From the NCBI GenBank assembly GCA_017635595.1, contig JAGBLF010000018.1, positions 1 to 64,000 of the forward strand: DNA of 64,000 nucleotides. Reading direction: 5' to 3'. Shown in pieces: positions 18,012-24,431 of the stretch (the stretch's first letter is position 1; each line of letters starts with the position of its first letter). This DNA comes from Alphaproteobacteria bacterium. GTDB lineage: Bacteria; Pseudomonadota; Alphaproteobacteria; RF32; CAG-239. Position numbers and translations under genes: made by a program. Under the pieces are notes generated by a model that saw only the letters and a list, made by a program, of their open reading frames with translations, ran no database searches and was not told the DNA's origin.

Positions 18012-19001
18012 ATGAAAAGAAGATATAAACTATTAAACACATTAGGAAAAACAATAGCTCTCACATGGAAACTGTTGGATTATTGGTATGTGTTGCTCAT
18101 ATACGCCGGACTTTTAACTTGTGTGAGCCTGATTTTCAAACGTTGGAGCTATTCTTGTTTAACGGAACAATTGCCGTCATGGTGTTACACTTTCTCTGAT
18201 AATCCGGTTGGTCTGATAGCGTATTTTGTCGCGTATTACACCTGTGTGTGCACGGTTATTTTTTCGTTTGGCCATGATATATATAAAGCTGCGTTTAAAC
18301 AAGAACCGTTTAAAATTAAAAACATATTCTGTTTTGATAAACCAAAACTTAAAACGATAGGAATGTCTTTTTGCAGCATTTTTGCTCTGATATTTCCGAT
18401 TGCGCTGGCCGTGTACTTGATTAATCGTCCGGCAGTACCGATATTTGAAATAGAATTAATTTTCTTTACTATCGTATTTTCTTGTGCGTTGTTAAGTGTT
18501 TTATTTATTCGTTTATCCTCTTTTATAGGGTATTATATGAATGACGGCCGAATGCCGTCTCTTATAAAGTTATTTCATCGCACGAGCGGTAAAGCCTATG
18601 TCGCCTTAGTGTCATTTTTAGTAATTTTGCTGATAATGTGTATTTCCCAAATACGCTTAATAGGGGCACTAACCAACTTTAATGAACATGATTTATTTTA
18701 CACGACGGTTGTAAGTGAATATTTTGATTATGCGGTAAAATTGTTTTTCTTCGGGTTGTTTTTAGCCTCTTTTCGAGCTCAATACGAACTGTTTAAGCAA
18801 GAAGATGACGAATTGGCTGTTGCAGATGTTTCGGCCGTCGAGCAGAAGGATTTAGAGGAAAGTGCAACAGATATTAAATTTGTACAGGAAGAAATCAATA
18901 AAACAAAGAAAGCTAAAAGTAAAAAGACATCAGCAAAGAAGGTTTTATCTAAAAAAACAGCAAATACGAGGAAATCACCGGCAAAGAAGACCAAAAAATA
19001 G
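18012..19001 (+). CDS. Six-TM membrane protein with Lys-rich histone-like tail
   Basis: A 329-residue protein I do not recognise. About six hydrophobic segments lie between residues 20 and 255 (for example YWYVLLIYAGLLTCVSLIF and AYVALVSFLVILLIMCIS). A charged region follows, and then a C-terminal tail of about 35 residues made of K, S, A and T with repeated SKKTSAKK- and AKKTKK-like units, similar to histone H1-type bacterial tails. The tail would lie in the cytoplasm if both termini are inside, and it could contact nucleic acid. The gene starts one base after dnaE and ends before a clear terminator, so it is the last gene of the mnmE-to-dnaE run. Confidence 0.8.
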   Translation: MKRRYKLLNTLGKTIALTWKLLDYWYVLLIYAGLLTCVSLIFKRWSYSCLTEQLPSWCYTFSDNPVGLIAYFVAYYTCVCTVIFSFGHDIYKAAFKQEPFKIKNIFCFDKPKLKTIGMSFCSIFALIFPIALAVYLINRPAVPIFEIELIFFTIVFSCALLSVLFIRLSSFIGYYMNDGRMPSLIKLFHRTSGKAYVALVSFLVILLIMCISQIRLIGALTNFNEHDLFYTTVVSEYFDYAVKLFFFGLFLASFRAQYELFKQEDDELAVADVSAVEQKDLEESATDIKFVQEEINKTKKAKSKKTSAKKVLSKKTANTRKSPAKKTKK

Positions 19002-19021
19002 ATATTGCCGAATATAAAAAA

Positions 19022-19056
19022 CCTTAAGAATGTATCTGACTTCTTAAGGCTTTTTT
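19022..19056 (+). terminator. Intrinsic terminator after the dnaE transcript
   Basis: CCTTAAGAA (19022-19030) pairs perfectly with TTCTTAAGG (19041-19049) around a 10-nt loop, followed by CTTTTTT. Confidence 0.85.
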
Positions 19057-19319
19057 ATAACAAGAAAATTTTAGTAAAACTTCAGCGTAATTCTATTGCT
19101 ATAGCCTTCCTGACAAGCTGATGTCGCAATATTAACCGGCATCGGAATGAAAACGATGCAATTCGGGCAGGCAATAGCACTGCCGTTCGATGATGATGCT
19201 GATATACTATAAGATAAAGCGGAAGTTGTCGAATCGTTAACACTTAATACAATCAATCCGGATGAAGAACCAGAACACCGATGATGGCCAGAACACCCAG
19301 CATCTCTATCATACTTCTT

Positions 19320-19428
19320 CCGCTCTGTGCGGCACCTGCTTGCAACTTTCTCGCTTGTGTACTTTGGTTGTACACGGCACTCGAAAATTGCGGCGCATCT
19401 GTAGCACATATCGAAAGAAGGCCGCTCT
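19320..19428 (+). repeat. 109-bp direct repeat, copy A
   Basis: This copy is nearly identical to 19530-19638, with two differences: G/A in the GTAC-hairpin loop and T/C near the end. It contains a short inverted repeat, GTGTAC...GTACAC. On the minus strand it encodes SGLLSICATDAPQF..., directly in front of the pilin-like helix. Confidence 0.9.
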
Positions 19429-19460
19429 GCAGGCATAGACTTGTCATTTTTTTCTCTCGT

Positions 19461-19530
19461 GTACGTTTTTGTACACGTCGCTCAAAAATGGACTGCGTCT
19501 CTGCACTGCATATCGACCGCAGACTGCGGC
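19461..19530 (+). repeat. Diverged third unit between the 109-bp repeats
   Basis: The sequence from TCTCGTGTACG to GACTGCGGC follows the same plan as the flanking repeats (GTGTAC...GTACAC, then CACTCGAAAAT / CGCTCAAAAAT, GCATATCGA). Many substitutions suggest an older or selected unit. Confidence 0.55.
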
Positions 19531-19638
19531 CGCTCTGTGCGGCACCTGCTTGCAACTTTCTCGCTTGTGTACTTTGGTTATACACGGCACTCGAAAATTG
19601 CGGCGCATCTGCAGCACATATCGAAAGAAGGCCGCTCT
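19530..19638 (+). repeat. 109-bp direct repeat, copy B
   Basis: Second near-identical copy of 19320-19428, about 210 bp away. On the minus strand it encodes SGLLSICAADAPQF and the following QAGAAQSGRS, so the pilin leader was duplicated in frame. Confidence 0.9.
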
Positions 19639-19649
19639 CACATTTTACT

Positions 19650-19803
19650 GTCATTCTTGAGCCAATATTTTTACCTGTCATTCTTGAGCCGCAAGCTCGA
19701 GAATCTCGGCAAATTAGAGAATCAGCCGAGATCTTCGACGGCGCTTTGCTTGTCAAAGATGACATTAAAATGATTCGGCCGAGATCCTCGCTTTCGCAAG
19801 GAT
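19650..19803 (+). repeat. Tandem palindromic elements (GTCAT...ATCTCGGC family)
   Basis: Several imperfect palindromes share the ends GTCAT and ATCTCGGC: a truncated unit near 19650, a full one at 19674-19710 (ATTCTTGAGC/GCTCGAGAAT), and two inverted units at about 19729-19767 and 19777-19805. The same order recurs at about 44497-44651. They resemble the dispersed palindromic repeats of other alphaproteobacteria and are open in frame on the minus strand. Confidence 0.75.
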
Positions 19804-20001
19804 GACTTTTTTTGTTATCAGCAAAAACGGAATTAAAATTAAGGCTCAGAACCTCAGAATCTGCAGAGAGAAAGAGAGAGACTTTGCTTAGTTAAATTTA
19901 ACATTTGTCTTTCTCCTAAAATATAAGTGATTATGGATAACACATAGAACATACTGCCATATTTTTAATGTAATGTAAATATGACGAAAGTAATAGGACT
20001 T
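19804..20001 (-). repeat. Leader module, copy 1
   Basis: This block of about 195 bp, from GACTTTTTTTGTTATC to GACGAAAGTAATAGGACTT, is shared with 44652-44846 and, without its last few bases, 59087-59268. Read on the minus strand it holds an A/T-rich leader with TTATG(C/G)ATAA, the ribosome-binding site AGGAGAAAGACAA, ATG19904 and a CT tract. This copy is frame-shifted in the CT tract. Confidence 0.85.
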
Positions 20002-20056
20002 ATTTTTTTCAATTTATTCAGCAGGTGTAACTGTATGAAAAACGGTTATCTAAAAA

Positions 20057-20072
20057 TGATTCACGTGAAACA
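20057..20072 (+). promoter_or_regulatory. parS: parS-like site 4 (intergenic)
   Basis: TGATTCACGTGAAACA matches the parS consensus at 15 of 16 positions. It lies in the convergent gap between the leader module and the coupling-ATPase operon terminator, 5.8 kb beyond parB. Confidence 0.75.
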
Positions 20073-20105
20073 TTATTCTAAAAAAGTTCGTAAACAAAAC
20101 TGATT

Positions 20106-20131
20106 AAAAAAGCCTTGGAATTTCCAAGGCT
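20106..20131 (-). terminator. Intrinsic terminator of the coupling-ATPase operon
   Basis: GCCTTGGA (20112-20119) pairs with TCCAAGGC (20123-20130), with an A-run at 20106-20111 that is a T-run on the minus strand, 16 bp after the stop of the T4CP gene. Confidence 0.85.
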
Positions 20132-20146
20132 TCATATAAAACAGGA

Positions 20147-22363
20147 TTATGGGGCCGGGGGTAGGGAATCCATTTCGAAATTTCCCTCATCTTCATCCGG
20201 ATTGTAATCAATCCCGAGTTTTGCCAACATATCATCATTAATATCTTCACGCTGTGCTACAATCCAATCCGGAACGTTTGGAGCCGGCGGAATTTTAGAC
20301 ATCGACAGCATCTTCTTATCCAGATAATAACGCGGTGCATCGGCAATAATCGGACGATCTATGTAACTTTGCATCAAAACAACCTGTTTGAGCATAGGTA
20401 AACTCAAAAGCTGTGTCGAACTGATTACCGGAATGCCTTGCAATTGGTAGTTAACGTTTTTGGCCAGAGGGTTAAAGTCTTTACCTAAGCTCCCCTCCGT
20501 ACGCGAGAATGAAGATACGCGAACCGTTTTATTGCCGATCATCTTAGAGAAACGCTGAGCGGTAACTTCGTTATTTTGAGAGAGAATAACCTTACAAGCC
20601 GTTGTAGAAATAACCGTTTCCAAGTCATCTTTACCATATTTACCTGAAATTTGGCCTAAATCTTGTCCGATCAGTAAGTATGAAACTTTTTGACCACGAC
20701 CTACGGCCGGACCGTCAATAATAGCCTTCATCTTAGGCATCTGCGGAAACTCGTCGAGGATGAACAAAGCCGGGAACGGTCCCATTTTTCCGTCAGTACG
20801 GTTAACATGGTTAGGCGGGTTTGAAATAAGATATGAAGACATCAACTCAATAAAGGTCGAACTGATAACGCCCAATGCTCGGGCATCAACCTGGTTAACT
20901 GACAAATAAACGGAAATCGGTTTCCATTCACCCGTAACCGGATCTTTCATACCGCGTAAATCTTTAAATTGCAAATCCGAAAAACTGGTGCGTGCCTTAA
21001 CGGCTTGGTTTTTGAACACGTTAATACCGGCAAAAGCGGTAGATAAGATGGAACCGCGCTCTTTATCCGGTGTATTGCGCAATGTACTCAATTCTGTTAC
21101 GCAGCGTTGAGCATAACCATAGTTTCGGGCTTCTTGAATGGCCTCTTCCAACATATCACCGGTCGGATCGGCCATCATCGCCGATTGATCACCTTCATCC
21201 AATCGGCGTTGGATTTCTTGAGCGGCACTGATTTGCGCTTCAGTCATCCATTCCATAATCATGGCAATGCATGCTTCACGTCCCATCCAACGTGACGGAA
21301 GCAGATTCCACGTGCCGATAGGCAGATAGTTTTCCATAGTCAGCGTGCCGTTTTTAAGATTTTGAATAGCGCGCGGTGCCGCCGGATCACGCATATCCAT
21401 ATAGTATCCCTCTAATACTTCTTTATCCTTTTCATCCAATTTACCTTCGTAAATTCGGCCGATAAAGTAGTCATTAGCGCGGGCGCGATCACATTTTGAT
21501 ACCATAAACTGAATAAATCCGGTTAAAGCGGCACGACCTGTTTGCGACCAGTGCGGATCGGCACCGCCCTTAGGGTCTTCCACCAAAATATTGCACATAG
21601 AGTCGACATACATGTCGCGGTCCGGACCTTGCTCAGGAATACAATTAGGCGACAACGGATTCCAGCTTGGGTAGTAAATACCTTCACTCGGGTTATCCTC
21701 TGCACCCCAGTTAATGATAAATACCGGACCTACTTTAGCGCGTGCGCCTGATGTTGAATAACAAAGTTCCGGTTTAGGGTCGTTGACCACAATACTTAAT
21801 TTTTGCGAGTTAAAAATTGTCGGAATAACCACACCGGCTGTTTTACCGGTACCCGGAGGAGCACAGCACAAAGTGGCTAAAGTTTCTTTTAACATCAGGA
21901 ATTTACCGTCGAACTTACCGACAACTTGGCAAAATCCGTCAAATCCCAATAAAGCCATTTGTTTGATATCGCGCAACTCGGCCACGCGGGCGGAACCTTG
22001 GAAGTTAACTTGAAATTTGTATGGGCTTAAGAAACCGGCAATAACCAAGCCAACCGGAATGGTAAGAAACGGTAAGGCCGGAATCCACATACTTAAAGCA
22101 AAAGGTCCGCTGTAATTAAAGACTTGCTTAAACCATCTGCTATAAATTTGAAAAATATGATCAGGGTTAGAAACAATAAGTTTTAAAAACTTATCAACGA
22201 CTGCAAAAGAGCTTTTAGATATCCCATGGGCTACCAAATAAGATAAAGGCGGCGCAAAAATAAATAATACAATGCTTAAGCCCAAGCAAATAAAAAAAGC
22301 GACAGTCATCCAATGGACGGCTTTGTCATATTCTTTCCATTCTTCACCACGATCTTTAGCCAT
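20147..22363 (-). CDS. Type IV secretion coupling ATPase, VirD4/TraG/DotL-like
   Basis: This is an inner-membrane hexameric ATPase that recruits substrates to a type IV secretion or conjugation channel. The 738 residues have two N-terminal hydrophobic segments (about 18-45 and 93-113) and the GSARVAELRD motif. Walker A is APPGTGKTAGVVIP (about 168-181), followed by NDPKPEL, WNPLSP, HWSQTGRAALTGFIQFM and Walker B ALFILDEFPQMPKM (about 533), all in VirD4/TraG order. The acidic C-terminal tail is typical of adaptor-binding tails. AGGTG precedes ATG22363; an in-frame GTG two codons upstream overlaps that site. It is the last gene of a five-gene minus-strand run and lies 12 bp after the previous gene. 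No VirB or relaxase gene is in the window. Confidence 0.9.
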   Translation of the reverse strand: MAKDRGEEWKEYDKAVHWMTVAFFICLGLSIVLFIFAPPLSYLVAHGISKSSFAVVDKFLKLIVSNPDHIFQIYSRWFKQVFNYSGPFALSMWIPALPFLTIPVGLVIAGFLSPYKFQVNFQGSARVAELRDIKQMALLGFDGFCQVVGKFDGKFLMLKETLATLCCAPPGTGKTAGVVIPTIFNSQKLSIVVNDPKPELCYSTSGARAKVGPVFIINWGAEDNPSEGIYYPSWNPLSPNCIPEQGPDRDMYVDSMCNILVEDPKGGADPHWSQTGRAALTGFIQFMVSKCDRARANDYFIGRIYEGKLDEKDKEVLEGYYMDMRDPAAPRAIQNLKNGTLTMENYLPIGTWNLLPSRWMGREACIAMIMEWMTEAQISAAQEIQRRLDEGDQSAMMADPTGDMLEEAIQEARNYGYAQRCVTELSTLRNTPDKERGSILSTAFAGINVFKNQAVKARTSFSDLQFKDLRGMKDPVTGEWKPISVYLSVNQVDARALGVISSTFIELMSSYLISNPPNHVNRTDGKMGPFPALFILDEFPQMPKMKAIIDGPAVGRGQKVSYLLIGQDLGQISGKYGKDDLETVISTTACKVILSQNNEVTAQRFSKMIGNKTVRVSSFSRTEGSLGKDFNPLAKNVNYQLQGIPVISSTQLLSLPMLKQVVLMQSYIDRPIIADAPRYYLDKKMLSMSKIPPAPNVPDWIVAQREDINDDMLAKLGIDYNPDEDEGNFEMDSLPPAP

Positions 22364-22375
22364 TTTCACCTCATA

Positions 22376-23854
22376 TTATTTTAAATTTTTCAGCAACTTA
22401 CGTAGTCTATCTAAATCTTTCTTAGGCAACGGTGTGCCGGCATCGTTTAACGTTTTTGAAAACAGTTTGATTTCTTTCGGAGCTCCTCTGTTAATGCGCG
22501 TTACTTCAATATCCATCTCTGACCAAATATCAAACATATCATCGGCATTAATAATATTAGCCATCTGGATAACAACGAAAGAAGATAATTTCTGTTCAAA
22601 TCCCTCATCTTCCAGTTTATCTGAAATAATATCTCTTGCAACATTTAATTTACGTACGGGTGATATCCTGTGACTACTTTCGGAGAACCACAAAGGTTCT
22701 TCCCCGTTAAACATTTCTTCATCGGCAAGCCAATCACCGCTTTCTTTATCAACCAGGCACAAACAAATTTCATCACCGGATACACCAATATAATCGACTG
22801 TTGTCGAACCGGCCGTAACATTTGTGATAACAGCATAATTCTTTTGAACAAGGGCATCATATACCGGGCTGTGAGCGCTACGCGAATCCTCCTGTTCATC
22901 ATGTTCGGATTTATCAGTATTTTCAGCTTTCTTATCACGATTGTTGCGCTTGTTCTTGTCTTTATCTTTATTGTCGTCACGTGATTGTGAACGGTCACCG
23001 CGAGTTTCTTTGTCATTTTTCTTAGAATCTCGGCGATTCGTTTTTGCCGGCGGTTCATCATCAAAGTCATCATCAAAAATATTACCGGATTTCGAGTCGG
23101 TTTTATCGTCATCATCAAAGTCAAAACGAGCAACTTTCTTTTTGATTTCTTCATTTTGCGGTGCTTTTTTGGCCGGCGCTGCATTTTTTTTCTTAATATC
23201 TGTCTTTTCAAATGAATCAATATCTAAATCGAAATCATCGTCGTCATCGAATTTAAATAGTGCGTGATCGATAGTTGCCGCAACATCCGGTGCTTTTTTC
23301 GGAGCCGGTTTAGAGCTGTAAGCAGAAGATGATGATAGCGAAGAAAATGTTGGAGCCGCCGCATTTGCAGAAGAAAATGTTATAGACGGTGTATTCGCAA
23401 TAGCCGGTTTATCGCCGTAATCGGAAATAGGCGTGCGAATGGCACTGCTGATACCGGCCGGTCGAATCTGCTTATAAGATTTACGCTTAACAACACCGTA
23501 TTTATTATTTGTGGTAATAATATTAACCGGCGTTTTAACCAATTTATTATACAGAGTTACCGGTAAGGTAATGATTTTCCATATAATATCTTCCCATGAG
23601 ACGATACTTAAAGTCCACCATCCGGTAAAAAGCATCGGGAAAAAAGTAACAATAAGCAACACAAAAGCCCATTCTTTCGGGGCACGTACAACCCATCCGG
23701 CTTTCCATAAAGTCCAAGCTTGTCGCCAGTGATCCGGCCAAAAAATATCAAAATGCCAGTTACAGAGCATAATTACACGAATCCCTTCTGTGAAGACTAT
23801 TCCCCACAGAATGCCGACAACCAAGATTCGTATAAATACCAGTAAGGATTTCAA
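22376..23854 (-). CDS. Membrane-anchored accessory protein with long charged linker (T4CP partner candidate)
   Basis: A 492-residue protein I do not recognise. Two hydrophobic segments (about 5-30 and 62-82) flank a Trp-rich loop (WHFDIFWPDHW). A low-complexity D/K/N-rich linker runs from about 180 to 320. A folded C-terminal domain (about 325-492) includes VDYIGVSGDE, a strand ending in VDK and SPVRKLNVARD. The order faintly recalls NERD/PD-(D/E)xK-type domains, but the catalytic triad is not clear. The start is a TTG at 23854, seven bases after GGAG; no Met alternative has a ribosome-binding site. It is probably co-transcribed with the T4CP gene and also has a promoter-like region of its own. 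Confidence 0.75.
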   Translation of the reverse strand: MKSLLVFIRILVVGILWGIVFTEGIRVIMLCNWHFDIFWPDHWRQAWTLWKAGWVVRAPKEWAFVLLIVTFFPMLFTGWWTLSIVSWEDIIWKIITLPVTLYNKLVKTPVNIITTNNKYGVVKRKSYKQIRPAGISSAIRTPISDYGDKPAIANTPSITFSSANAAAPTFSSLSSSSAYSSKPAPKKAPDVAATIDHALFKFDDDDDFDLDIDSFEKTDIKKKNAAPAKKAPQNEEIKKKVARFDFDDDDKTDSKSGNIFDDDFDDEPPAKTNRRDSKKNDKETRGDRSQSRDDNKDKDKNKRNNRDKKAENTDKSEHDEQEDSRSAHSPVYDALVQKNYAVITNVTAGSTTVDYIGVSGDEICLCLVDKESGDWLADEEMFNGEEPLWFSESSHRISPVRKLNVARDIISDKLEDEGFEQKLSSFVVIQMANIINADDMFDIWSEMDIEVTRINRGAPKEIKLFSKTLNDAGTPLPKKDLDRLRKLLKNLK

Positions 23855-23873
23855 TCCTATTCTCCGTCTTTTT

Positions 23874-23935
23874 ACAGTGCACTGTCAGATTATAAAACAC
23901 TATTTATTAAAAAAGTGATTATAAATGACACTATT
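23874..23935 (-). promoter_or_regulatory. Tandem promoter-like repeats and palindrome upstream of the 492-aa gene
   Basis: Read on the minus strand, two direct repeats, AATAGTGTCATTTATAATC (23917-23935) and AATAGTGTTTTATAATC (23888-23904), each end in a TATAAT box. A perfect 12-bp palindrome, ACAGTGCACTGT (23874-23885), lies between them and the ribosome-binding site. This looks like an internal promoter with an operator. Confidence 0.4.
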
Positions 23936-24422
23936 TTTTCCCTTCATTTATTTTTTCAATAATTTTTTTGCGAAAATCGCCGGCATCATCAGAAGAAACT
24001 TTTTCATTTTTCTTTTTTTCCTGATCCAATCGCTCTTGGACGATTTGCTCAATAGTTTTCTTTTCTTCAACTTTCAGGTTTTTGATATTTACATCCTTAA
24101 CCTGGTATTTGTCTGAACCGAGATTAACCAGCCAGTTCAGCGGTTTCGTAATCAACGTCATAAATTTAAAATAATAAAATCTGTACCAACCGAAGAAACA
24201 CAGCGGAACATACAAAAACAGAAGAAATATCAAAAGCAAGTCTTTTGATTTAAGTACACCGCCGCTGTTCCAGAAAATCGAAAATGTTTTGTATGTTTTC
24301 GCAGACAATATATCAAGGTGGTAAAAATAAGCGAATCCTATTTTATAAATGAAAATCAACAAAGCAGACCAACCGAGACCGGCCGCAACAAAGCATATAA
24401 AATGAAAGATTTTTTTTATCAT
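23931..24422 (-). CDS. Small membrane protein paralogous to the N-terminus of the 492-aa protein
   Basis: A 163-residue protein with two hydrophobic segments (about 8-30 and 60-80) and a charged C-terminus (EEKKTIEQIVQERLDQEKKK). The region around HLDILS...FSIFWNSGGVLKSKD and FFGWYRF...ITKPLNWL parallels NWHFDIFW...WTLWKAGWVVRAPKE and FTGWWTL...ITLPVTLYNKL of the neighbour at 22376-23854, suggesting an old duplication. AGGTG seven bases upstream favours ATG24422; a GTG at 24431 is the alternative. It lies directly after the 661-aa gene. The function is unknown; a membrane adaptor of the coupling ATPase is inferred from context. Confidence 0.7.
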   Translation of the reverse strand: MIKKIFHFICFVAAGLGWSALLIFIYKIGFAYFYHLDILSAKTYKTFSIFWNSGGVLKSKDLLLIFLLFLYVPLCFFGWYRFYYFKFMTLITKPLNWLVNLGSDKYQVKDVNIKNLKVEEKKTIEQIVQERLDQEKKKNEKVSSDDAGDFRKKIIEKINEGKK

Positions 24423-24431
24423 ATCATACAC

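Larger units (their letters stand above)
19071..19904 (-). pseudogene. Broken type IV pilin-like gene with duplicated leader
   Basis: On the minus strand, a good ribosome-binding site (AGGAGAAAGACAA) precedes ATG19904, giving MLNLTKQSLS. A CT-rich tract then shifts the frame and stops it after 16 codons. Compared with the 44.7 kb copy, the tract has four extra bases. If the frame is restored, one frame runs about 210 codons to GRSMIEMLGVLAIIGVL, a type IV prepilin N-helix with the peptidase context G|RSMIE (Glu at +5). It then stops at LVLHPD. A second frame carries a C-terminal piece with two cysteines ending near 19071. A normal pilin body of more than 100 residues is missing. I read this as a decayed pilin or pseudopilin gene. 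Confidence 0.65.

Noticed and set aside
19650..19803. CRISPR array
   Set aside because: Repeats are imperfect palindromes in mixed orientation with no regular spacers, and no cas genes are present.
19281..19805. Plus-strand ORF of 174 codons across the repeat junction
   Set aside because: It is the complement of the minus-strand leader/pilin frame and consists of translated repeats; no ribosome-binding site or domain is visible.
20035..20103. 22-codon ORF (MKNGYLKMIHVKHYSKK...) in the gap before the T4CP terminator
   Set aside because: It has no convincing ribosome-binding site and contains the parS-like site; there is too little support for a gene.
22645..23220. 191-codon minus-strand ORF rich in Lys, Met and Arg
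   Set aside because: It is a shifted frame of the D/K-rich linker of the 492-aa gene; low complexity keeps it open.
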